Below are positions 6,507-14,212 of a stretch of 23,844 nucleotides of DNA, piece by piece. The stretch comes from Lachnospiraceae bacterium (GTDB lineage: Bacteria > Bacillota_A > Clostridia > Lachnospirales > Lachnospiraceae), in contig VSNT01000059.1 in NCBI GenBank assembly GCA_009774465.1, forward strand, positions 1 through 23,844, read 5' to 3'. Every line of letters starts with the position of its first letter. Positions within the stretch are counted from its first letter, which is position 1. The translations under genes were made by a program, and so were the position numbers. The notes beneath the pieces are model-generated. The model ran no database searches, had not been told where the DNA came from, and saw nothing but the letters and a program-made list of their open reading frames with translations.

Positions 6507-7052
6507 ATGGCCAGAAAAGAATCAATCACAAAAGAAGATATTCTAAAAGCGGCATTTGAGATACTTAAGGAGGAAGGAGCCGGACAGGTTACTGCCAGAA
6601 AGCTTGCAGCAAAAGCCAATTGTTCTACTCAGCCGATTTTTAGGGTGTATAGTAATATGGAAAAACTTATGGAAGAACTGTTTGGGGAAGCATGCCGGTT
6701 TTTTGAGGAGTTTTATGCAGTTCAGCCCAGAGTGACGGTAACTCCGTTTGTAAATTTGGGGCAGGCATATATCAAATTTGCCGAAAAACATAAAAAGATT
6801 TTTGAATTTGTTTTTTTATCCCCTGAAAGATACGGGAGAAGTATGTATGATCTTGTAAACTGCAGTACCGGAAATGTAAGCAAAGAAATACAGGCAGCGG
6901 CATCGCAGGGGTGCAGGGATGCCAGCGGTCTTTTTATGAAGATGTGGATATTTATACATGGAGCAGCATGCATGTCTCTTACCGGGGATTATGATCTTTC
7001 GGAGGGAGAAACCATGCGGATGCTGAAAGACGCATACCAGTCTTTTAAGTAA
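6507..7052 (+). CDS. TetR/AcrR family transcriptional regulator
   Basis: 181 residues from ATG 6507, which is preceded by GAAGAGG (6493-6499). The frame reaches back to ATG 6480, but that codon lies within the operator and probable start point. The N-terminal TetR helix-turn-helix covers about 7-55: KEDILKAAFEILKEEGAGQ, then TARKLAAKANCSTQPIFRVY and FRVYSN as the recognition region. The remaining 120 residues form the ligand-binding/dimer domain, with a MWIFIHGAACM segment seen in related C-terminal domains. The ligand is unknown. It has its own strong promoter with a palindromic operator. Only 42 bases separate it from the RpiR-type gene downstream, so it may also control that gene and the flavoprotein after it. 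Confidence 0.88.
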   Translation: MARKESITKEDILKAAFEILKEEGAGQVTARKLAAKANCSTQPIFRVYSNMEKLMEELFGEACRFFEEFYAVQPRVTVTPFVNLGQAYIKFAEKHKKIFEFVFLSPERYGRSMYDLVNCSTGNVSKEIQAAASQGCRDASGLFMKMWIFIHGAACMSLTGDYDLSEGETMRMLKDAYQSFK

Positions 7053-7094
7053 AAATACAGATAACAGTTGAAATGTTTTCAGGTTTGAAAGGAT

Positions 7095-8063
7095 ATGACT
7101 TTAAATATGGTGGAGCAGAGAGAAAAGGCAGTGGAAGTTGATCATGATATTATTTCCAGAATGAATGACAGGTATATGAAGATGAGTAAGGGGCATAAGG
7201 CAGTAGCCGCTTACATATCAGATCATTATGAGCAGGCGGTATTTATGACTGCCGCTAAACTCGGTGAGACGGTGGGTGTCAGCGAGTCAACGGTGGTGCG
7301 CTTTGCTATGGGGCTGGGGTATGAAGGGTATCCTGAGTTTCAAAAGGCGCTGGAGGAATGGGTGAAAAATAAACTGAATTCTGTCCAGAAAATCGGAGCC
7401 AAATATGGAAAAAGTTCACAGTCTGAGGTTTTACACTCCGTACTTAACGCAGACATTGAAAAAATAAAGGACACCATCGTGAAGCTGGATGTGGTAGCGT
7501 TTGAAGCGGCCGTTGACATAATTCTGGAGGCGGAAACAATTTATCTGGTGGGAGTAAGAAGCTGCGAGCCGCTTGCTGATTTCCTGCATTTTTATCTGAA
7601 TATGATCAGAGGAAATATTGTACATGTAAAAACAACAAGCGTTACGGAAATGTTTGAACAGATGATACGCATTAGTGAAAAGGATGCAATTATAGGAATC
7701 AGCTTTCCCAGATATTCCATGCGTACTTTAAAGGCAATGGAATTTGCCAATGACAGAAATGCAAAAGTAATTACCATTACGGACAGTATCCATTCTCCTA
7801 TGAATCTGTATTCTTCCTGTAATCTGCTTGCAAGGAGTGATATGGTTTCCATTGTTGATTCGCTTGTGGCGCCTCTTAGTGTGATTAATGCACTGGTGGT
7901 TGCGCTTTGCTTAAAACAGCCGGAAGCTGTAAAAGAGAATCTGGAAACACTGGAAAAAGTCTGGAACAATTATCAGGTTTATTTAAATGATGAAATTAAT
8001 TTTATAGATGAGGAACCTATGCTGAATTATCCGCTTATGAAGAAAGAAGAGCAGAATATATGA
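7095..8063 (+). CDS. MurR/RpiR family regulator (HTH + SIS domain)
   Basis: 322 residues. The RpiR-type helix-turn-helix covers about 35-90 (AKLGETVGVSESTVVRFAMG, then LGYEGYPEFQKAL). A SIS phosphosugar-binding domain spans about 135-265, with YLVGVRSCEPLADFL and GISFPRYSMRTL as its two best motifs. Members usually sense a phosphorylated sugar or amino sugar and control its uptake or breakdown, but no sugar gene is adjacent here. The chosen ATG 7095 has GAAAGG only 2 bases upstream, so ATG 7107 could be the true start. The stop overlaps the next start codon (ATGA at 8060-8063), so it is translationally coupled to the flavoprotein, an unusual partner for an RpiR regulator. Confidence 0.88.
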   Translation: MTLNMVEQREKAVEVDHDIISRMNDRYMKMSKGHKAVAAYISDHYEQAVFMTAAKLGETVGVSESTVVRFAMGLGYEGYPEFQKALEEWVKNKLNSVQKIGAKYGKSSQSEVLHSVLNADIEKIKDTIVKLDVVAFEAAVDIILEAETIYLVGVRSCEPLADFLHFYLNMIRGNIVHVKTTSVTEMFEQMIRISEKDAIIGISFPRYSMRTLKAMEFANDRNAKVITITDSIHSPMNLYSSCNLLARSDMVSIVDSLVAPLSVINALVVALCLKQPEAVKENLETLEKVWNNYQVYLNDEINFIDEEPMLNYPLMKKEEQNI

Positions 8064-9316
8064 AACATGTGATTGTAATTGGCGGCGGAGCAGCAGGAAT
8101 GATGGCAGCTGTCGCGGCGGCGGAAGAAGGAGCAAAGGTCAGCCTGCTTGAACAAAATGAAAAGACAGGAAAAAAGATCTTCATTACCGGAAAGGGCAGG
8201 TGTAATTTAACCAATGCCTGTGAGCAGGAAAGTTTTTTTGAAAACATAGTCAGTAATGGGAAATTTTTATACAGTGCTTTTTCTAAAATGGATAATTATG
8301 CTGTAATGAAATTCTTTGAAGATGCGGGTTGCCCTCTAAAAAAGGAGCGTGGAGAGCGTATTTTTCCGGTATCAGATCATTCTTCAGATGTAATTTCGGC
8401 ATTAAACCGGCAGATGGAAGAAAAAGGCGTTAAGGTGTATCTTCGTACCCGGGTGAAAGAAATTCTGATGAATCAGGATGAGGAAACGCCTTCGAAAAAA
8501 TGCATAACAGGTGTAACGCTTTTTGATGGAAGAAAAATAAGTGCAGATGCGGTAATCATTGCAACTGGCGGAAAGTCTTATGCGTCTACCGGCTCTACGG
8601 GGGACGGATATCAGTTTGCAGAATCAGCAGGTCATACGGTTAAGGAGATGAAACCTGCATTTGTTCCGTTTACGGTGAAAGAGGACTGGTGCATGAAGCT
8701 GCAGGGACTTTCTCTTAAGAATGCAGCCGCAACATTAAAATATGAAAAGAAAATGATATACGAAGGCTTTGGGGAAATGCTGTTTACCCATTTTGGCGTC
8801 AGCGGGCCTATGATTTTAAGCGCCAGCAGTTATTATGGAAAGAAATATTTCGGGATGCCTGTTACTCTTTCCATTGATCTTAAACCGGCACTTACTAAGG
8901 AGCAATTAGATAAAAGACTTCTTAAGGACTTTGGTGAAAATAAAAACCGTCAGTTTAAAAATGCGCTGGATGGACTTTTTCCTTCAAAATTAATCCCTGT
9001 TATGATAGAATTATCTGGAATTATCCCGGAAAAAAGAGTAAATGAAATTACAAAGGAAGAAAGAGCAGGGCTTGTTGAATGCATAAAAAATCTTACACTG
9101 ACGGTTACAGGGACCAGAGATTTTCAAGAGGCAATTATAACCCAGGGAGGTGTTCACGTTAAGGAAATTAATCCCTCTACTATGGAATCCAGGCTGGTAA
9201 AGGGGCTTTTTTTTGCAGGGGAAGTGCTTGATGTGGATGCATTGACAGGAGGATTTAATCTGCAGGCTGCCTGGTCTACCGGATACCTTGCAGGAATAAG
9301 TGCAGCAAGGGTATAA
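8060..9316 (+). CDS. NAD(P)/FAD-dependent oxidoreductase, HI0933/BaiN/YhiN family
   Basis: 418 residues. The N-terminal dinucleotide-binding fold has GGGAAG at 8-13 and an acidic Glu31 at the end of the second strand for the ADP-ribose. The family hallmark GKGRCNLTN lies at 44-52. IIATGGKSYASTGSTGDGY and, near the C-terminus, FFAGEVLDVDALTGGFNLQA complete the FAD site. The family is called an aminoacetone-oxidase-like or BaiN-like flavoprotein in annotations. BaiN has been linked to bile-acid dehydroxylation, but most members have no proven substrate and none should be assumed here. The gene overlaps the RpiR-type gene by four bases. The cmk gene begins 66 bases further on, so one transcript may continue into the cmk-ispH-rpsA block. 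Confidence 0.88.
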   Translation: MKHVIVIGGGAAGMMAAVAAAEEGAKVSLLEQNEKTGKKIFITGKGRCNLTNACEQESFFENIVSNGKFLYSAFSKMDNYAVMKFFEDAGCPLKKERGERIFPVSDHSSDVISALNRQMEEKGVKVYLRTRVKEILMNQDEETPSKKCITGVTLFDGRKISADAVIIATGGKSYASTGSTGDGYQFAESAGHTVKEMKPAFVPFTVKEDWCMKLQGLSLKNAAATLKYEKKMIYEGFGEMLFTHFGVSGPMILSASSYYGKKYFGMPVTLSIDLKPALTKEQLDKRLLKDFGENKNRQFKNALDGLFPSKLIPVMIELSGIIPEKRVNEITKEERAGLVECIKNLTLTVTGTRDFQEAIITQGGVHVKEINPSTMESRLVKGLFFAGEVLDVDALTGGFNLQAAWSTGYLAGISAARV

Positions 9317-9382
9317 TGTAAAGCGGAATATGTATCTTGTGAATTGTATAAAATAAGAATGTTATGGAAAGGCGGACAAAGA

Positions 9383-10063
9383 ATGAGCTATCAGATTGCA
9401 ATAGACGGACCGGCAGGAGCAGGAAAAAGTACCATTGCCAGGAAAGTGGCAAAACAAAAAGGTTTTATATATGTAGATACAGGTGCAATGTATCGTGCTA
9501 TGGCATATTATCTACTTACAAAGAACGTAAATCCCAATGACGCACAGGCAATAGAGGAAACTTGTCAAAATGCTGATATTACCATCTGCTACGAAGCAGG
9601 AGAACAGGTAGTACTTTTAAATGGTGAAAATGTAAATGGAGTAATCCGCAGTGAAGCGGTGGGTAATATGGCTTCTGCCAGCAGTCCCAACCCCAGGGTA
9701 AGAGAACGTCTGACTCTTTTACAGAAAGAACTGGCAAAAGCCAACAATGTGGTTATGGACGGACGTGACATAGGAACCTGCGTGCTTCCGGACGCAGATG
9801 TAAAAATTTATTTAACTGCAAGTTCCAAAGTAAGGGCAAAGAGAAGATTTGACGAGCTTAGCGAAAAAGGAATATCCTGTGATATGCAGCAAATAGAATC
9901 CGATATTATCAAAAGAGATGAACAGGATATGACAAGAGAAGTAGCACCCTTAAGGCCGGCAGAAGATGCGGTACTGGTGGATTCGTCTTATATGACAATT
10001 GATGAAGTTACAGATGTGATACTTGATTTGTGTGAAAAACGTAAAAAGAGAAAGGAACTTTAA
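9383..10063 (+). CDS. cmk: (d)CMP kinase
   Basis: 226 residues, a normal length. It phosphorylates CMP and dCMP to their diphosphates with ATP. The P-loop GPAGAGKST is at residues 9-17, followed by VDTGAMYRAMAYYL. Later come the substrate-binding VVMDGRDIGTCVLPDADVKI and the lid region RAKRRFDELSEKG. I chose ATG 9383: AAAGGCGG (9367-9374) lies 8 bases upstream and the protein then begins MSYQIAIDGPAG as expected. The frame reaches back to a TTG at 9344. The stop codon directly abuts the ispH start, and the order cmk-ispH-rpsA is conserved among Clostridia. Confidence 0.96.
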   Translation: MSYQIAIDGPAGAGKSTIARKVAKQKGFIYVDTGAMYRAMAYYLLTKNVNPNDAQAIEETCQNADITICYEAGEQVVLLNGENVNGVIRSEAVGNMASASSPNPRVRERLTLLQKELAKANNVVMDGRDIGTCVLPDADVKIYLTASSKVRAKRRFDELSEKGISCDMQQIESDIIKRDEQDMTREVAPLRPAEDAVLVDSSYMTIDEVTDVILDLCEKRKKRKEL

Positions 10064-10912
10064 ATGGAAGTAATACTTGCAAAAAGCGCCGGTTTTTGTT
10101 TTGGTGTAAAACGTGCGGTGGAAAAGGTCTACGAGCAGATAGATTCAGGAAAAAAGATATATACTTACGGGCCGATCATTCATAATGAAGAAGTAGTCAG
10201 AGACCTGGAGAAGCGCGGCGTCAGGGTGTTGGCAAGTAAAGAAGAACTGGAGGCATTAAAGGAAGGAACGGTGGTGATCCGGTCTCATGGCGTGCCGAAA
10301 CAAATTTATGAACTGATGGAAAAAAACGGAATTGAATGTATTGATGCGACCTGTCCTTTTGTGAAAAGGATACATGATATAGTAGAAAAAGAAAGCGCAA
10401 ATGACAAAAAAATTATCATTATCGGCAATGCGGGGCATCCTGAAGTGGAAGGAATCATGGGGTGGGCAAAAACAGATGCACAGGTGATTGAATCCGTACA
10501 GGAAGCTGAAAATTTTCGGGGAGATATTTCCAAACCTCTGTGTATTGTATCCCAGACGACATTTAACTACAACAAATTTCAAGAATTAGTTGAAATTTTT
10601 CAAAAAAGAGGTTACAATGTTAATGTTGTAAATACTATCTGTAATGCGACAGAAGAACGACAGACGCAGGCACGCGATATTGCAGCCGGAGTCGATGCAA
10701 TGATAGTAATAGGTGGCAGACACAGTTCCAACACGCGAAAGCTCTATGAAATATGTCGTGAGAATTGTGAAGCTACATATTTTATACAGACACTGGAAGA
10801 TTTGCATTTGGAATTACCTAAGACTGCTACTCTGGTGGGTATTACTGCGGGGGCTTCCACCCCCAACAATATTATTGAGGAGGTTCAAAATTATGTCAGA
10901 ATTAACTTTTGA
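10064..10912 (+). CDS. ispH: 4-hydroxy-3-methylbut-2-enyl diphosphate reductase
   Basis: 282 residues. This is the last enzyme of the MEP isoprenoid pathway. It reduces HMBPP to isopentenyl and dimethylallyl diphosphate on a 4Fe-4S cluster. The three cluster cysteines are visible: Cys12 (SAGFCFGVKRAV), Cys97 (DATCPFV) and Cys193 (NTICNATEERQ). The substrate-binding histidines are His40, His75 (SHGVP) and His125, and the catalytic Glu127 sits in GHPEVEG. The start is at the base after the cmk stop. The last 20 bases overlap the start of rpsA in another frame. In some clostridia IspH and S1 are one fused protein; here they are two genes with an overlap. Confidence 0.97.
   Translation: MEVILAKSAGFCFGVKRAVEKVYEQIDSGKKIYTYGPIIHNEEVVRDLEKRGVRVLASKEELEALKEGTVVIRSHGVPKQIYELMEKNGIECIDATCPFVKRIHDIVEKESANDKKIIIIGNAGHPEVEGIMGWAKTDAQVIESVQEAENFRGDISKPLCIVSQTTFNYNKFQELVEIFQKRGYNVNVVNTICNATEERQTQARDIAAGVDAMIVIGGRHSSNTRKLYEICRENCEATYFIQTLEDLHLELPKTATLVGITAGASTPNNIIEEVQNYVRINF
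10877..10883 (+). promoter_or_regulatory. ribosome binding site of rpsA inside ispH
   Basis: GAGGAGG lies within the ispH coding sequence, 9 bases before ATG 10893. It fixes the rpsA start, because the rpsA frame is open back to 10713 without a good site there. Confidence 0.85.
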
Positions 10913-12065
10913 ACAAATGTTGGAAGAATCATTAAAGACAATACATACAGGAGAGGTAGTTGAAGGTACAGTTATTGATGTTAAGCCTGAAGAAATTATT
11001 CTTAACATTGGTTATAAGTCCGATGGTGTTTTAACCAGAAACGAATATACCAATGAACCTAATGTAGACTTGACCACTGTTGCGAAGCCGGGTGATACTA
11101 TGGAAGTTAAAGTCCTTAAAGTAAACGATGGCGAGGGACAGGTTATCTTAACTTATAAAAGACTTGCGGCAGACCGCGGCAACAAGAGAATCGAAGAAGC
11201 TTTCAACTCAAAAGAGGTACTTACCGCAAAGGTTGCACAGGTATTGGAAGGCGGTTTAAGTGTGATTGTGGACGAGGTAAGGATTTTTATTCCTGCCAGC
11301 CTTGTTTCAGATGCATATGAAAAAGACCTTACCAAATATGCAGGCCAGGAAATTCAATTTGTGATCAGTGAATATAATCCTAAGAGAAGAAGATATATAG
11401 GTGACCGTAAGCAGCTTCTTGTTGCAGAAAAGGCGGAACAGCAGAGAAAGCTGCTTGAGAGCATTCAGGTTGGTGACGTAGTTGACGGTGTTGTCAAGAA
11501 TGTAACTGATTTTGGTGCATTTATTGATATTGGCGGAGCTGACGGACTGCTTCATATTTCTGAAATGTCATGGGGACGTGTTGAGAATCCCAAAAAAGTA
11601 TTTAAGGTTGGTGACAAGGTTAAAACATTTATTAAGGATATTTCCGGTACCAAGATTGCCTTAAGCCTTAAGTTTGATGATGCTAATCCCTGGAAGAATG
11701 CGGAAGAAAAATATGCGGCAGGAAATGAAGTGACAGGTAAAGTTGCCAGAATGACTGACTTTGGAGCGTTCATTGAATTAGAGCCGGGTGTGGATGCATT
11801 GCTTCATGTATCACAGATTTCGAAAGAACATATTGAAAAACCTGCAGATATCCTCAAGGTTGGTGATGAGGTTACTGCTAAGGTGGTAGATTTTAACAGC
11901 GAGGATAAGAAGATCAGCTTAAGTATCAAGGCACTGCTTGCTCCTGAAGCAGAAGAGGAAGAGACAAAGGAAGCAGAAGAAGAGGATGCTGATGTTGTTT
12001 CAGTTGATATTGATGCAGTGATCGCAGCAGAAGATGCAAAAGAGGATGCTTCTGAAGAAAATTAA
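10893..12065 (+). CDS. rpsA: 30S ribosomal protein S1, four-domain form
   Basis: 390 residues from ATG 10893. It binds single-stranded mRNA and helps initiation or translation of structured messages. Four S1 repeats can be read: about 20-90 (GEVVEGTVIDVKPEEIILNI), 107-175, 192-260 (VTDFGAFIDIGGADGLLHIS) and 277-345 (MTDFGAFIELEPGVDALLHV). An acidic tail rich in Glu/Asp covers about 350-390. E. coli S1 has six repeats; four is usual in Firmicutes. The second repeat is the most diverged. The first 20 bases overlap the end of ispH, so expression is probably coupled to it. The chemotaxis-type methyltransferase gene follows after 21 bases without a terminator between. Confidence 0.95.
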   Translation: MSELTFEQMLEESLKTIHTGEVVEGTVIDVKPEEIILNIGYKSDGVLTRNEYTNEPNVDLTTVAKPGDTMEVKVLKVNDGEGQVILTYKRLAADRGNKRIEEAFNSKEVLTAKVAQVLEGGLSVIVDEVRIFIPASLVSDAYEKDLTKYAGQEIQFVISEYNPKRRRYIGDRKQLLVAEKAEQQRKLLESIQVGDVVDGVVKNVTDFGAFIDIGGADGLLHISEMSWGRVENPKKVFKVGDKVKTFIKDISGTKIALSLKFDDANPWKNAEEKYAAGNEVTGKVARMTDFGAFIELEPGVDALLHVSQISKEHIEKPADILKVGDEVTAKVVDFNSEDKKISLSIKALLAPEAEEEETKEAEEEDADVVSVDIDAVIAAEDAKEDASEEN

Positions 12066-12086
12066 ATCAATCAAGGCGGGCTGGTT

Positions 12087-12866
12087 ATGGCTTATGATTA
12101 TGAAAAATTTAAAGCTGCTGTTTTAACACTTACGAGAATTGACCTTAATGCCTATAAAGAAAGGCAGATGAAGCGGCGGATTGATGCGCTGATTTCCAAA
12201 CATGGAATTAAGGATTATGAAAATTACATACAGGTTTTAAAGACGGATAAAACCCGGTTTGAAGAATTTATTAATTATCTTACGATAAATGTTTCGGAAT
12301 TTTATCGCAATCCCGATCAATGGAGGCTTATGGATAAGGAAATCATACCTGAACTGATCGGCAAGTTTGGTAAGACTCTTAAAATATGGAGTGCGGCGTG
12401 TTCTACCGGGGATGAACCGTATTCTTTGGTGATGGCTTTATCCAGGCATATTCCGCTTAATATGATACGAATTACAGCTACGGATCTTGATAAGCAGGTT
12501 ATTGCCAAGGCCAAGGTTGGTCTTTACAATGAAAAGAGTATTGCGGCGGTTCCTGATGATTTTAAGAAGAAATATTTTACGAAAATAGGTCTTTCTTATC
12601 AAATTTCAGATGAAATTAAATCAAGAGTTACTTTTTCAGAACATAACCTTCTTGGGAATGATTATGGAAAAGACTTCAATATGATTGTTTGTCGTAATGT
12701 GCTTATTTACTTTACTGAGGAAGCAAAAGATGAAGTGTTCAGGAAATTTTATCACTCCTTAAAGCCGGGCGGTATTTTGTTTATCGGAAGTACAGAACAG
12801 ATCATAAATCATAAGGATATGGGATATGAACGAAAAAATTCGTTTTATTATGAACGTCCATTATAA
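12087..12866 (+). CDS. cheR: CheR-type protein-glutamate methyltransferase
   Basis: 259 residues. It uses S-adenosylmethionine to methylate glutamates on chemoreceptors or related signalling proteins. The all-helical CheR_N part covers about 1-60, with the basic KERQMKRRIDAL segment. NVSEFYRNP follows at 68-76. The SAM-binding motif I is WSAACSTGDEPYSL (101-114), and IVCRNVLIYFTEEAKDE and LKPGGILFIGSTEQI follow in the expected order. GGCGGG lies about 8 bases before ATG 12087. No receptor, CheB, CheA or flagellar gene is visible, so its target is not shown here. It sits at the end of the cmk-ispH-rpsA transcript and ends in a strong terminator. It could modify a non-chemotaxis sensor. Confidence 0.92.
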   Translation: MAYDYEKFKAAVLTLTRIDLNAYKERQMKRRIDALISKHGIKDYENYIQVLKTDKTRFEEFINYLTINVSEFYRNPDQWRLMDKEIIPELIGKFGKTLKIWSAACSTGDEPYSLVMALSRHIPLNMIRITATDLDKQVIAKAKVGLYNEKSIAAVPDDFKKKYFTKIGLSYQISDEIKSRVTFSEHNLLGNDYGKDFNMIVCRNVLIYFTEEAKDEVFRKFYHSLKPGGILFIGSTEQIINHKDMGYERKNSFYYERPL

Positions 12867-12886
12867 AAAAGAAAATATTAATGTAT

Positions 12887-12922
12887 AAAAAAGGAAGGCA
12901 TCATGTGATGCCTTCCTTTTTT
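12887..12922. terminator. bidirectional intrinsic terminator between convergent genes
   Basis: GGAAGGCATCA (12893-12903) pairs with TGATGCCTTCC (12906-12916), flanked by an A-run on the left and a T-run on the right (12887-12892 and 12917-12922). It should stop transcription from cheR on the plus strand and from the exonuclease gene on the minus strand. Confidence 0.92.
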
Positions 12923-12929
12923 ATATACG

Positions 12930-12952
12930 GATGCCCCATGAAGCAGGGCATC
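12930..12952. other. small hairpin next to the terminator
   Basis: GATGCCC (12930-12936) and GGGCATC (12946-12952) form a 7-bp stem with a 9-base loop, just outside the exonuclease stop codon. There is no T-run on either side. It shares the GATGCC core with the main terminator stem. Confidence 0.45.
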
Positions 12953-12957
12953 TGCAG

Positions 12958-14064
12958 TTACTCCTGTTGAAGAGCCATTTCATTTAAAATATGGCTTGCA
13001 TAAATTGAAAATAATTCACGATTCTTTTTAATATCATCTGTCAACTCAAAGAATAAGTCTTTACTTTTATATTCCCTTTTAAAGAAGGGTTCTACCAGTA
13101 TTTTCCATTGAGGCAGGAAGCGGGATATTTTACGGGTATAGCAGTTTGATGCACCGGCCTGCACACGATAGTCCTTATCTACAAAAGAAGCAATCGATTT
13201 GTGAAGAGCCACGTCTTCTGTTGGAAGATAATAATAATCTTTATAGTTGGCATAAAAATACTTGAGTTCTTCTTCATAAATAGGAACAACCAGAGTGCCT
13301 TCGTGATCCTGTCCTTTGAAATAGCAGCCTTTTCCCATAAAAGAAACAGGAACGGGAAGGGAAGGAGCAAAGACCAGTTGAAGGATCAGTTCTTTCCGGG
13401 GGACTCCATGAATATCATTGTAATAATTAGCCTGTACTTTTCGGGCTTTGATGTCGCAGTTAAACAGGTCGTAATAATGAAGAACAGGGAGAATCTCCAG
13501 CAGGCCTTTCATGTCATCTGAATTATGGAGGAGAAGGGTGCGGTACAGGGTGTAATCATGGGAAGTAATATAATCCGAATAAACCTTTATTAATTCACCT
13601 CCGTTATAAGTATCTTCGCGGCTGATACCAAGAAACAGCTCTATTGTCTTAAGCTTACAGTCGGGAAGCTTTAAGAAATTTTTATATGGCATGATACGCC
13701 GGTAAATGTCCAATCCCTCCATATTAGTAAAGCTGCATGGCAGTCCATATTTGGCAGCTTTGTTTTTTATAAAAGGAAGATCAAAGGTATTTCCATTATA
13801 ATGAATTAAGTAGGAATAATTACCTGCAAAAGACAGAAAAGATTTAATCAGTTCGGCTTCCTCGTCAGGAGACTGGGCAAACCATTGACGGATGATCCAG
13901 TTCCCCTCAGAATAAAAGGCACATCCAATCAGGTAAATAGAGGAACCGGAAGAGAGAAAACCTGTAGTTTCTATATCTAAAAATAATATTTGATTTAAAG
14001 GAGCCAGGCGTTCTAAAGGATATTTTAAGTTGAAATTTCCAAGGATGATTTCTTCTGTTTTCAT
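12958..14064 (-). CDS. RNase H-fold 3'-5' exonuclease, YprB-like
   Basis: 368 residues on the minus strand. The first half is a DEDD-type exonuclease domain: Asp30 and Glu32 in FLDIETTG, Asp95 in GNTFDLPFI, and His180/Asp184 in HNSDDMKGLL, where the His before the final Asp suits a DEDDh arrangement. LPDCKLKTIELFLGI and the YNGGELIKVY segment match the YprB group of ribonuclease-H-like proteins. The second half (about 200-368) is less conserved and may bind nucleic acid or a partner. The substrate is unproven. AGGAGG lies about 5 bases upstream of the start. It is a single-gene unit that shares its terminator with cheR and points away from the rnf operon. Confidence 0.85.
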   Translation of the reverse strand: MKTEEIILGNFNLKYPLERLAPLNQILFLDIETTGFLSSGSSIYLIGCAFYSEGNWIIRQWFAQSPDEEAELIKSFLSFAGNYSYLIHYNGNTFDLPFIKNKAAKYGLPCSFTNMEGLDIYRRIMPYKNFLKLPDCKLKTIELFLGISREDTYNGGELIKVYSDYITSHDYTLYRTLLLHNSDDMKGLLEILPVLHYYDLFNCDIKARKVQANYYNDIHGVPRKELILQLVFAPSLPVPVSFMGKGCYFKGQDHEGTLVVPIYEEELKYFYANYKDYYYLPTEDVALHKSIASFVDKDYRVQAGASNCYTRKISRFLPQWKILVEPFFKREYKSKDLFFELTDDIKKNRELFSIYASHILNEMALQQE

Positions 14065-14124
14065 TGAGACCTCCTAACATTATATTTTTAAGTGTAGCAT
14101 ATTTTTCAAAATTACAGTAGTATT

Positions 14125-14152
14125 TTCGACAAAAAAATAGTATATTTATAGT
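14125..14152 (+). promoter_or_regulatory. candidate promoter of the rnf operon
   Basis: TTCGAC at 14125-14130 and TATAGT at 14147-14152 are 16 bases apart in the AT-rich gap between the exonuclease gene and rnfC. The predicted start near 14159 gives a leader of about 54 bases. The -35 is weak. Confidence 0.4.
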
Positions 14153-14212
14153 GACAGCTTTGATAGGAAAATGGGGCTGAACTGTTATTATATGGAGAAA
14201 GAGGGTTATCAA

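Noticed and set aside
10713..10892. Upstream extension of the rpsA frame
   Set aside because: It lies inside ispH, has no ribosome binding site at its start, and the residues do not match S1; ATG 10893 has an ideal GAGGAGG.
13201..13521. Plus-strand 106-codon frame opposite the exonuclease gene
   Set aside because: Antisense shadow of a gene with clear DEDD motifs; the peptide has no recognisable features.
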